Positions 1 to 9,881 of a stretch of 64,000 bases of DNA are shown here, one piece after another. The translations under genes were made by a program, and so were the position numbers. The notes under the pieces were generated by a model, which saw only the letters and a list, made by a program, of their open reading frames with translations, was not told where the DNA came from and ran no database searches. Positions within the stretch are counted from its first letter, which is position 1. The number at the start of each line of letters is the position of its first letter. This DNA is from Parietaria judaica (Eukaryota; Streptophyta; Magnoliopsida; Rosales; Urticaceae): positions 36,655,201 to 36,719,200 of the forward strand of contig OX940861.1 in NCBI GenBank assembly GCA_954871525.1. The letters run 5' to 3'.

Positions 1-299
1 AACATGTAAACCCACTAAACATAAACTTGCATGCTTAATTACTATGCAAATGCATGAAAATTAATCTCACTAAATTTAACAGAATTTCCCGAGGGATGGA
101 TTTTATTACACTTCGTTTATTAAACACAACTAGCGTTTTTATATTATTTTATTCCTTAATTATGCTTTTAAATAATTAGAAAAATGTTTTGGCTACTCTT
201 TAATTAGATAAATAAACATGTAATACCAATGAGAAAGCATGAAACACACTAAATCATAACAAACAAATTTAATAGCATTGTTTTGTGAAAAGGGCTGAC
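1..299 (-). other. Intron of the SIG2-like gene (partial)
   Basis: AT-rich sequence following the donor site at 299-298 on the minus strand. No further sigma-factor coding sequence is visible, so the next exon lies outside the window. Confidence 0.75.
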
Positions 300-533
300 C
301 GAAGGTTTGAGGTTCTGGTTGATCCCGATCTTTTGCTCGAGAGAACGAGGAGCTTTCGGAGTCAGTAATACCGCAGAGAGACGCTTCATTGACAGCCCTG
401 TAGCCTCAGCAACCTCTTCATCGTTGGGGTGTCTCCCATGTTCGCTGTACAACTGCTTTTTAGCCTCTTTCACTCGGTAGGTCGCCTCCACCATGTGAAA
501 CTGTAATTATCGAAAGAACGTTTACTAAAACGA

Positions 534-594
<61 letters not shown>

Positions 595-3053
595 TGATAC
601 TGTCACACTGATTATTCATCCACCATTCTCCTCATAAAGAGCGACGATACAATAAAGTATTCGTGTTTAATCAGTTTCCTAGATCACTAATCTATTAGCT
701 AAGCGTATATGTTTAATTTTATTTTGGAGTATTTTTATTTCCTAAGATATGTATGCTTTTTACATAATGTAGGAGGTAAAAATAGCAAAACTATTGTGCA
801 GTAAATGGGGCAAAAAAAAAAAAAAGAGAACTTACTGGTAAGCGGATAGTTCTCGATTGATCGGAAAGCGACTTTCGAACGGCTTGTTTGATCCACCAAT
901 GTGCATAAGTTGAGAACTTAAAACCCTTTGAAGCGTCGAACTTCTCGGCACCTCGCACAAGGCCTCGGCATCCTTCCTGCAAATCCACATGGAAATAATA
1001 ATTAAGCATAAGAAGGTTATGATGGAAGTTATAACGTACAATTCATAGAAAATTCTATTTAGTCGACGAATCTATGATTAATTGTAAATATTTTCTTCGG
1101 TTAGGATTTGATTTAGTTTATTATTTTGCTTCTTTCTTTTCTAGATATTTTATAATATTATTATCATAAAAATTTATACTACGGTTTATTGTGAAATCTA
1201 CAAGGAGAATTATTCAATTTCTCTAACTTTACATATTAAATTATCAATCGGTACATACCTGAACGAGATCTTGAAGGTTCATCCCGGCTCCTTGATAATT
1301 TTTAGCAATGGATATGACTAAACGTATATTGCTCTTAATCATTTTGTCTTTACAACGAATGCCGTAGTTTATTCGTCTCCTCAGCGTGTTCTGATCGATC
1401 CCGGCCGCCGCAGCCCACTGCCCGTAGGTCGGTTGACAGCCACATCGTTCGACAAGCTCATCTTGAAGCCTCTCCAGTTTCAGTAACTCCTGAAACACGA
1501 GATAATATGTCATAAATAAATATTCATTTCGAAGAGACCCGCCAATTTAATTTAACGAAAACTTGCAGCCTAACCTTTCACATTGATTTAGTTTTTTCGA
1601 GCATTACTTGATTTTGCGATTGCACGGTTATTACAAAGTAGTTATAGTCAGTTAGTGAGTAAATTTTTTGGCACACCTGTATTCCTTCTGACAGCTCAAT
1701 CTCCTCAACTCCAGTGAGCAGCCTAGAAGTGCTCGTTGTCGATCTCAAGTAACGCAGAGGGTCAGAATGGTCAATATCTTGTACCGAAGCGCGCTTTTTC
1801 CGGCCACTAGAACCGGATTTCACAGACACGACATTCGCAGCCGCTTTTTCTGCCGCTTTCTCTCTTTTCTCCTTCCTTTCGGTCTGGCGATTTGACCTCA
1901 CCGCCTCACCATAAGTAAGCTGTTCCTGAAGCATTTGGAGCTCTTCGTCCATCGGCTCTGCATTGTCAGATGCTTTTGTAGGGCTTTTACCATAAAGACC
2001 CTCCCCTTGTAAGGTGCTCATACTCAGAGGGAACTTGAAATCCAAAATGCCAGCTTCAAAAGACGGTACAGATGCAGTTTCTGCTCTGTTTGAAGGTCCC
2101 GCGAGGTTAGCAGCGTCTTTTGCCACTTTGACGGCTGCTTTTGCAAGAGTAACGGCTTCTGCTGCCGCCGCTGCTATTACGGCCTCTTCACTGGTGATGC
2201 GAGACTCTGTGGCTAAAGTTGCTTCAAAGCTTGCCTGAAATGGGAAAAATAAAAGTTGACCGACGTATACTTGAAGTCAAACTATTTATTTGAGAAACAG
2301 GTAGGATTTGAAAGAAGAGTTTTAGGCACAAATGCCCCTTCTGATACATGTTATGTGCGTAACCGGTCCTTTAAATAAATAAAAAATTACATCTCGAACC
2401 CCTGTAATGCAACATTCTAGTGCATCTGCCCTTCATATTGCTTTATTGATTTCTTTAGTTTTCAAAGTATTCATGATTGTTACTACTTATGTTATTAAAT
2501 TTATGTTGCTATGCTTCTATATTTTTAATTATATAGTATTCAATATATTTCACTTTATTAAATGAAAATCACAAATTGTTATAAAATCTAAATTAAATTA
2601 TGAAAATACTGTTGTTACCGCTATTTAACATTGATTTATATGTTTTTTAACGAATTAAAACAAAACAAAAAAAATGTGTCAAATGTGCTATAGTTTTGGA
2701 TTACTTGGGTTATGGATACAATTTGTTTTATTTAAATGACAAATTTTGCAAACATACCGTGTATCAGAAGGGTCATTTGAGCAAATAGCAAGTACTAAAG
2801 AAGTCTCAATCTCATTTTGATGGTGACGATCAAGAACTAAATCCCGAAATGGAACACTTCTAACCTCGGTAGGCGGGCCTATTGTGCCTGTATATGTCCA
2901 AGGTCGGTCGATAGCCGCCGAATCAGAATTTGCATCTAAAGAAGGCAATCTCAGCTTCTCCGTGCCAAGCACAATGGTTGTTCGAGCTGATGTGGTGGAC
3001 AAAACGCATTGTACGAGCGAAGAATTTTCTCTACTTTTTGCTGCAGATTTGAA
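300..3053 (-). CDS. SIG2: Plastid RNA polymerase sigma factor, SIG2-type (3' end off window, 5' start unresolved)
   Basis: Sigma-70 family factor that directs the plastid-encoded RNA polymerase to promoters; SIG2 in Arabidopsis serves plastid tRNA genes and chlorophyll synthesis. Exons read on the minus strand are about 3053-2865, 2234-1677, 1489-1259, 976-836 and 500-300, all with GT-AG junctions and continuous frame. The first holds KLRLPS and DRPWTYT, typical of SIG2 N-termini. The second ends in DPLRYLR and [10 protein letters not shown] (region 1.2). The third and fourth carry region 2 ([36 protein letters not shown]). The fifth carries region 3 ([11 protein letters not shown] to NQNLKPS). 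Regions 3.2 and 4 are missing because the next exon lies left of base 1. The start codon is uncertain: the frame of the first exon meets a stop at 3054-3056 (see findings). Family assignment is very secure; the SIG2 subtype rests on remembered similarity to Arabidopsis. Confidence 0.9.
534..594. repeat. (AAT)n microsatellite
   Basis: About 20 uninterrupted ATA/AAT trinucleotides inside the intron between the region-2 and region-3 exons of the sigma-factor gene. Confidence 0.97.
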
Positions 3054-4266
3054 TCAAACAAATTAGAATTTTCTCTACTTTGTTTGCATTTTTCAAAAAC
3101 AAAGCACCCCATTGCAGAATTGAAGAAACAGTTAATGCCATGACACTGAATTAGAGTTCTTTTTTGATACATGTAATGCCGAACTATCGAATCTTCCTTC
3201 TCATTTTACCACTCTTTCTGTAATGTATTCATTTTTCTCTCTCTAATTGTCCAACATTAAGTATTACTGGGAAAAACAGAACGGCCTAGCGAGATTAACG
3301 ACCGGGCGAGAACACATTGAAGATCTCCGGATATCGAAATACAGCCATAATCACGATAACGGGTCAACATTGCAAGCTCACTCGCATAACGCCAATCCAA
3401 ACACCCACTAAATCGGAACCGAAGACTAAAAAAAGAAGTTCCCGGGAAAGAAAGGTTCGACCCGCGTCATCCAATCTCCGATTCTAACAAACTAGCGGGC
3501 ATGCTGTTGCTGGTAATTTAACAGCAATGAGCTTCATGTTCTACTAATCCTAGCATAGCACTCGATGAACTCCATACCAACAACAACGACAGTATAATTA
3601 TTTCTGAAGGCGTAGCATTCAAATTGAACAAATTCGAAATTCGAAATCTAGCTAAATCCCAATTCAAACCACACGAAAACTGTAAAGCGAGTTCTCACGA
3701 AGGTGGGAGTTGGGTGGCTGAGGAAGCGAATGGCTTCGGAGGTTGAAATGCGCGGAGAAGGCGTCCGGTTTGCAGTTGAACTGAGGCAATAAACAAGACA
3801 TGGTCTTCTTCTTCTTTTAATTACAGAAGTCCACCGTTTCTGACTTCTTGAATGCTACGATTCAGAGAGATAAATATGAGAAAATATACAAGGAACGAAG
3901 CTTGGTTTGGCTGGCAATGGTGTTGTCAAATGAAGAAGAAGAAGAAGAAGGTGACTGACTGGTATTTGTGATAGTGTAATGGATAAGGAAAAGACAAGGA
4001 ATGGCTTCTCATCTCTTTCTCTGTGAATGAGGACCAGATAGTACGACACATTCTCTTTTCTTTGTGCTATCTTCTTTAACGATGTCGTTTTTGTGTTTTA
4101 CATTCAATAGCAATAAAACTACTTTCTTCTAAATGGTGTCATTTTTATTTTTATTTTTTGAGGAAGATTTATGTCAATTTAATACACAAAGTCTGTGAAA
4201 TTTTTATTTACTATTGATTTTCGTCTTTGTTAATGTTAAGTCAATTGCCTCTATTAGAGTATTTAA
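3054..4266. other. Upstream region of the SIG2-like gene
   Basis: Presumed 5' UTR and promoter of the minus-strand sigma-factor gene. No well-supported coding sequence was seen apart from a short open stretch at 3172-3060 that could be part of the transit-peptide exon. A (GAA)n run lies near 3933-3950. Confidence 0.4.
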
Positions 4267-5066
4267 TAGGGGGTGAGCATAGGTTGGGTTGGGTTGGGCC
4301 GCCCCGATGTTTTTTTTTTTTTTTTTTTAATAGACCCGACCCGCTCACATCGGGTTACCAAAAAATAGCAATAGCAGACCCAAAAAATTTCAATGCCCGA
4401 ACCAAACCGACCCGATAAAAATCGGGTTGGATTGGTTTGGGCCGTCGGACCCGAATAATTTAAATTTTATTTTATATTACCAAAAATAATATGAATAAAT
4501 GCATCAATGTAATTCACAGTTCAATTAAAAATACCTCAAACAAATTTAATCAAACAAAAATACACTAAACAAATTCTATAAATATTTGAATTAAACAACA
4601 ACATTAATCAACCTATCAAGAAACCCTACATGAAACTTATAAACTATTTTAAGTTGCATAAGATTACTACTCATTTTCAAACATGTTTAAATAAATTAAA
4701 ACGTATTCAAATAAATAATAATAAATTACAACTAACTAGATTTGAAATAAAAATAAGAGTTGTGTTTGAGATTGAAAATGAGAGAATGAACGGTCCGTGA
4801 ATGTAAATAAAATTGAGAATGAGAAACTTTAAAAGACTAAAGATTGCATACTTGAATAAAAATCAATAAAAATTAATATGAAATATATATTAATTATATT
4901 GGTCGGCCCGGAGACCCCGATCCGATCCAAGGTTTTGGACCCGACCCGACCCGAATAATAGTCGGGTCTGGACCGATCTGGCCCAATTTTGAGCGGGTTA
5001 GATTGGGGTCGGGTCTCTAACGGATTGGGTTGTGTCATCGAGTTGGGTCTAAAATGCTCAACCCTA
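4267..5066. mobile_element. Non-autonomous hAT-type DNA transposon, 800 bp
   Basis: The left end begins TAGGGGGTGAGCAT and the right end, reverse complemented, begins TAGGGTTGAGCAT. They are flanked by a perfect 8-bp target duplication GTATTTAA at 4259-4266 and 5067-5074. An 8-bp duplication with TAGGG-type inverted ends is diagnostic of the hAT superfamily. Both subterminal zones are rich in CCCGAC/GTCGGG and GGGTTGGG motifs in inverted orientation, so the element can fold. No transposase reading frame is present, so it depends on an enzyme supplied elsewhere. Confidence 0.88.
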
Positions 5067-5139
5067 GTATTTAACATGAAAAAACTCAAAATGTGAAAGA
5101 AAGAAAAAAGTGTTAATATTAATAAAGACACGTGATATC

Positions 5140-5359
5140 AAAATTTCCCATTGCTGACTCATGTAGGAGTCTGGGTCTCAGTATCATCCTCTCAGACTAG
5201 CTACTGATCATCACCTTGGTAAGTTATTGCCTCACCAACTAGCTAATCAGACATGAGCCCCTCCTCGGGGGATTCCTCTTTTTGCTCCTCAAGCTACGGG
5301 GTACTAGCAGCCGTTTTCAGCTATTGTCCCCTCCCAAGGACAGGTTCTTAAGTGTTACT
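5140..5359 (-). pseudogene. rrn16: Nuclear plastid DNA fragment: 5' part of plastid 16S rRNA gene
   Basis: The reverse complement follows the early part of plastid 16S rRNA, from the segment before AAGAACCTG through GGAGGGGACAA, the TAGCTAGTTGGTGAGGCAA stretch, and on to the segment ending near CAGACTCCTAC. Differences are mostly C-to-T or G-to-A (for example GCGTCTGATTAG has become ATGTCTGATTAG). Two short deletions remove part of the helix before the GACTCCTAC stretch. This is a non-functional NUPT, not a working rRNA gene. Confidence 0.93.
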
Positions 5360-6453
5360 GTAATCGATTAAAAATGCAAATTTAATGACTCTTAAGTTTT
5401 AATCAATGTAATAGGAAGCTTATCTATGAATATTTCATGCTAGAAGAGTAAAATGAGCTATTTCTACACAATTGTCCTTTAAAATTGTGCATTTAGACCA
5501 AGGTTTTAAATACCGCTTGCCGATGTCGTTTCGCACTTTTCATTTTTCGGATATATCGCTTGTCGATGGGTATCTCGATATGTAAGTCGATGGATATGCC
5601 GATGGATATATCGTTTCGCATATCCTCGAAAAAAGATTTTCGATGGGCATGCCGATGGATATTCGGGAAATTTAATAACTTGATTTAGACTACTACTTTA
5701 TAACTGTAAAAAAAAAAAAAAACTACTACTTTATAAATTTTTAAATACTAACGTACATATACTCTATAGAATTTAACAAATCGTAGAAAAAAAATGCATT
5801 GAAAAGACAAAACTTGATTCTACAAATAATTTGTGAGAATAACTTTTTTATTTTTGCTTTTATTGAATATTATTTTAATCGCGTTTATCAAATTCATATT
5901 TTATATAGAAATTAGTGATATCGCATTTTCGTTAACAATGTTTTTTGTTTAAGGAAAATGCGATCATGGCATAAAAGATGTCATTACGTTCACGGCAGAG
6001 ACAGAACTAGGATTTAAGAATAAGGGGGGCCAAAATAATAATTACCTAAAAACACATGTATTGATTTTAAATAGGGAGTCTAAGTACTATATATTAGTTT
6101 TAACTCTTAACTTAATATTTTTACTAGTTAATCATGTAAAAGTGAACTTAAGAATTTGATGTTGGATGGGTCATAGGGGCCATGGTCTCCATGACTTGTG
6201 CCAAATATTGTCGTTGGTTCATGGTTAGATTTCCTCCCACGACGGCTAACACGAGCCCTTTCTTAAGATGTTTGTTTGAAGAATCTCATGTACGATCATT
6301 AGGATCTCTTTCAAGCAACCAACTAAAAAATTTATCTTCTCTGAGGAGGAATCTCTTGTGTATCCTCCTTAGAGAACCGGCTCGGGGGCTCCTTCTTGAA
6401 ATGTCGCCTTGCGACCTCATTCCCGAAATCTCATTAACAATACCTCTTAAGGC
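5360..6453. other. Intergenic, repeat-like, no gene seen
   Basis: Positions 5505-5660 hold several copies of a short CGATGG(A/G)TAT motif in pseudo-palindromic context, resembling the CGATAATCG-rich ends near 25.9 and 27.7 kb. The part at 6000-6453 shows no recognisable protein. The Gypsy-1 element was inserted at its right end. Confidence 0.4.
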
Positions 6454-6458
6454 GTGAC

Positions 6459-7365
6459 TGTTGAGGTCGGATTTGGTCAAATCCCCCTCAACACTTTTCG
6501 TGTCGTTCTGCCCACAAACGACATGAAAATCAGCGAGGAAGTTCATCACTCGAGGGGATTATCCCCGACGAGGATGATCCCCGAGGAAGTTCATCGCTCG
6601 AGGGAGTTATCCCCGACGAGGATTATCCCCGAGGAAGTTAAACCGCGAGAAAGCACGGCCACACAGAAGCAAGTTGCGATGAAGCGTCCCATCAAGCTCG
6701 CCTCGAGGAACTTCATCATGATGGTCAGCGCAGGGCCCAATGACGGCTGAAGAGATGTGCATTTAATGAAACTCACCTACCCGATAAAGAGCGTCAGCGA
6801 CGAGGCGCAGGGCCCAATGACGGCTGAGTAGATGTGCATTTAATGAAGCCCACCTACCCGATAAGGAGCGTCAGCGACGAGGCGCAGGGCCCAATGACGG
6901 CTGAAGAGATGCGCATTTAATGCAGCCCAACTACCCAAAATGACAGTTTGCTCGGATGCGATATAAAGCAGAAATCTGCCCTGCTTTCCCGGGGATGACG
7001 GGAGGAAACGAATGATGAAAGGAGAAGGCCAAGAAGAGAATAGGAGGCAACTCTATAAAAGGCAAGGGAAGCCTTATAGAAAGGAGAGGAAGGGAGAAAC
7101 AAAACTAGTTCTTAGAGAAAGAAACGCCAATCTTAAAGAGTCCTTTTGTATTTTTGAGTACCGATCTATTATAATTTGATTATATTGAGATTAGAGAGCG
7201 TCGTCGTATATTTGTTCATCATACTTCGAATGTCCAGCTAATAAACGGGAGAAACCGAATCCTTTCGGGAATATAATAAATCAGGAGTATTCGTGTTCAT
7301 ATTATTATTGTGTTCATTTGATTACTCTTGTGACTGGAAAAGGGCGGTGAAAATCGCCCTCTACA
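6459..7365 (+). repeat. Gypsy-1 5' LTR
   Basis: Begins TGTTGAGGTCGG and ends CCTCTACA. It contains two internal tandem repeats, about 48-bp units from 6535 and three 77-bp units from 6731. A TATA box TATAAAA lies at 7054-7060. Confidence 0.97.
7054..7060 (+). promoter_or_regulatory. TATA box of Gypsy-1 5' LTR
   Basis: TATAAAA in the last third of the LTR, repeated at 19560-19566 in the 3' LTR. It is the expected position for the U3 promoter. Confidence 0.6.
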
Positions 7366-7385
7366 GTTTGGCGCCCACCGTGGGG
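7366..7385 (+). other. Gypsy-1 primer-binding site
   Basis: The segment directly after the 5' LTR reads GTTTGGCGCCCACCGTGGGG. The TGGCGCC start fits pairing with the CCA-ended 3' terminus of a tRNA whose acceptor arm ends GGCGCCA. The exact tRNA was not identified. Confidence 0.7.
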
Positions 7386-7430
7386 CGTAGGTGTTCTTTC
7401 TAACTCACAGCCAGGAATCCGAAGGAAAGC

Positions 7431-9881
7431 ATGTCATCGAACGACGCCACAATCAGCAACATAGAGGGCGACACCCAAGCCCTCACCACGGAGGGGCTCC
7501 AACAATAATTAGCCGAAGCCATGAGAAGGATAGAGGAGGCAACAGGGAGGGCTGAAGAAGCAGTCAGAAAGGCCGACGAACAGGCGGCGAGAAACAGGCA
7601 ACTCACGGATCTCCTAGAAAGCACCACCGCAAACCAAAGAAGGGAGAACCTGGAGAACGCGATTGCCGGACCTTCAGGAGGTGGCTCAGCCGTGCTTGAC
7701 GCGGAGCAGGGAACCCCGACGCCGCGAGCGCAGCCGATCATCAGAGACCTGTTCGGTGCCGTCAATGCCACTCCGCCGGCTACGATGAGCTCTTCCGCAA
7801 TAATCAATGTAGCGGCAACGATCCAGGAGGAAGTTCGGAAGGCAATGAGAGAAATGTCCTCAAGCATGGAGGCCAGAATGGGAGACGTGACCTCCCAGGT
7901 GCATAGAGCAACAAGTGCAGCGCCCGAGATCGACAGGCTGGTCAAAGAGGCCAGGATCACCCCATTCTCGCCGAGAATCCGTGGCGTAGAGCTAGGCGAG
8001 CTGCCAAAGGTCAGGATCTCGCATTACAAGGGTACGTCAGATCCAAACACTCATGTTAGAAGTTTCCGGATCGCGACGGAGTGCCTCGGGGGCGAGGAGA
8101 CGAAGCTGGAAGCAATTCTTTGCCGTCTCTTCGTCGAAAGTCTGCAGGGTCCCGCCAGCGATTGGTTTGGGAAGTTACCACCAGGGACCATCAACGATTC
8201 GGACAAGCTCGTCGCATGTTTCCTACGGCATTATTCGATGTATGTGCAAAACGAGGCAACGGTCACAACCTTGTGGAAACTCTCCCAAGGGGAAAACGAG
8301 CCTCTCCGGGCGTACATCGGAAGATTCAAGGACGTGATGGTCAGAGTTCCGGGACTCGACGATGTCGTCGCAATCCAGGCCCTTCGACACGGATTGTGGT
8401 ATTCAACTTCTTTCCACGAGGAGCTGATCAAGATGCGACCGACAAGGATCGAAGACGCCCTCTATAGAGCGACGCTTTTTATGGAAATAGAAGAAGAAGT
8501 GTTAGCCCAGAAGAAGACCCACGAAAGTAGAAGCAAAGGGAAGTCCGAGAAAAAGGATAACCAAGACGGCAGAGATGTCCCGCGGCAGAAAAGAGGAGAG
8601 GATGGAGAACGAGGAAATTCTGACGAACGGCGCGCTCGCGAAGCCCCGAGACGAGGAGTCTACCAAGTAGACGAGAAAGAAAGCGGCGACGAGAGGGAGA
8701 ACGGCGACGACCGTCCAAGAAATCAGCCGCGAAGAGATTTCTCTGACGATCAGCAGCGAGGAGAATACCCCGATAACCAAAGGGGATTCTCCGGCGGAAA
8801 TCAGCCACGAAGAGATTTTTCCGACATTCAACAGCGAGGAGGATTCTCCGGAGACCGAGGAAGAGGACGAGGAGGATTCTCCGGAGACCAAGGAAGAGGA
8901 CGAGGAGGATTCTCCGGAGGACGGGGAAATTTCGAGAGGAAGACTTGGCCGAAGGATATGAGTAAGTTCTGTACTTACCATAACTACCGCGGCCACGCCA
9001 CGGAGGACTGCGCCATGCTCAAAAGAGAGCTCCAAAGAAGATACGCGCAGGGGGAAATCAAGGACCTCGCCTATTACCCTCCCGAGCCTTGGAACAATGG
9101 CAATCGGACATGGCAAGACCGGTCACCAGGCCCAGCGCGGGGCGGAGGAGGAACTCAAGGCGGAGCCAAGAGAAATTTAGCGATAGAGCCAGCACCCGCA
9201 GAACACGTTGAAGATACGCGACCGGTTTCGAGGACTAGAATCGAGATGATAATGGGCGGATCGCGACTATGTGAAGACTCAGTCAATAGCATCAAAGCCT
9301 ACCAACGGAGAGGCAAAAAGCATGACCAGGAAGATGCAATGATGAGCGGCACATGTGCAAGAATAGAGTTCGTGGAAAACGAGGACTGCGCCGAGCCGCA
9401 CGACGATGCGTTGGTCCTCGAGCTCAACATCGGCGGATGCGAAGTTTGCCGAATCCTCGTCGATAACGGGAGTTCGGTTGACGTCATTTTTTACGAGTGT
9501 CTCATAAAGATGGGCATCGAGGGGCTCATCATCGGGGGACGTCCTCGCAAGGTGTCCGATTTCAATGGGGACGTCGCTATCTCAATGGGAACGGTCCACC
9601 TCCCGGTCTGTGCAAAGAGCATCAATAGGATGACAGAGTTCATGGTGCTGAACGTCCCGTCACATTTTAACGTCATCTTAGGAAGGCCATGGATCCATTC
9701 GATGAGGGCCATCCCATCAACATACCATCAGTGCATCAAGTTCCCGGGTAAACACGGAGAGATCGAAGAGCTCAAAGGAAGCAGAGACGCCTACCGGATC
9801 TGCTACATGATGCACCACAGATCAATGATCGAGGAGAAGGCCGCCGAAATCACGGAGAGGGGAGAACCCTCGAGCTTATAG
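7431..9881 (+). CDS. Gypsy-1 gag and aspartic protease (early nonsense codon)
   Basis: Structural polyprotein plus protease. The likely start is ATG 7431, but codon 26 is TAA (7506-7508), so the intact reading begins only at ATG 7521 (786 aa). The N-terminal third is Glu/Arg-rich with coiled-coil character, followed by a retrotransposon gag domain around 7930-8500. Next comes a low-complexity Arg/Gly/Asp region with DFSDDQQRGE-like repeats (about 8700-8930), a zinc-knuckle-like CTYHNYRGHATEDC, and a retropepsin-like domain with ILVDNGSSVDVIF (about 9455-9495). The frame ends at TAG 9879-9881, followed by CAA TTA, and stays open into pol. A CAA-to-TAA change would explain the early stop. Confidence 0.92.

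Noticed and set aside
4268..4300. Telomere-like GGGTTGGGTTGGG
   Set aside because: Not the plant TTTAGGG repeat; it belongs to the inverted subterminal motifs of the hAT element.
5140..5359. A functional rRNA gene
   Set aside because: Only a fragment of plastid 16S with deletions and many transitions; no neighbouring rrn operon or tRNA genes.
6182..6457. 91-codon ORF before Gypsy-1
   Set aside because: No recognisable motif, the frame is cut by the LTR, and the opposite strand is open as well.
7506..7508. TAA-TTA in gag as a second programmed readthrough site
   Set aside because: UAA followed by UUA is not a known readthrough context and would serve no purpose near the N-terminus; a CAA-to-TAA mutation is simpler.
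8053..9116. Several overlapping ORFs in other frames of gag
   Set aside because: Shadows of the gag coding sequence, which itself has recognisable gag, zinc-knuckle and protease motifs.
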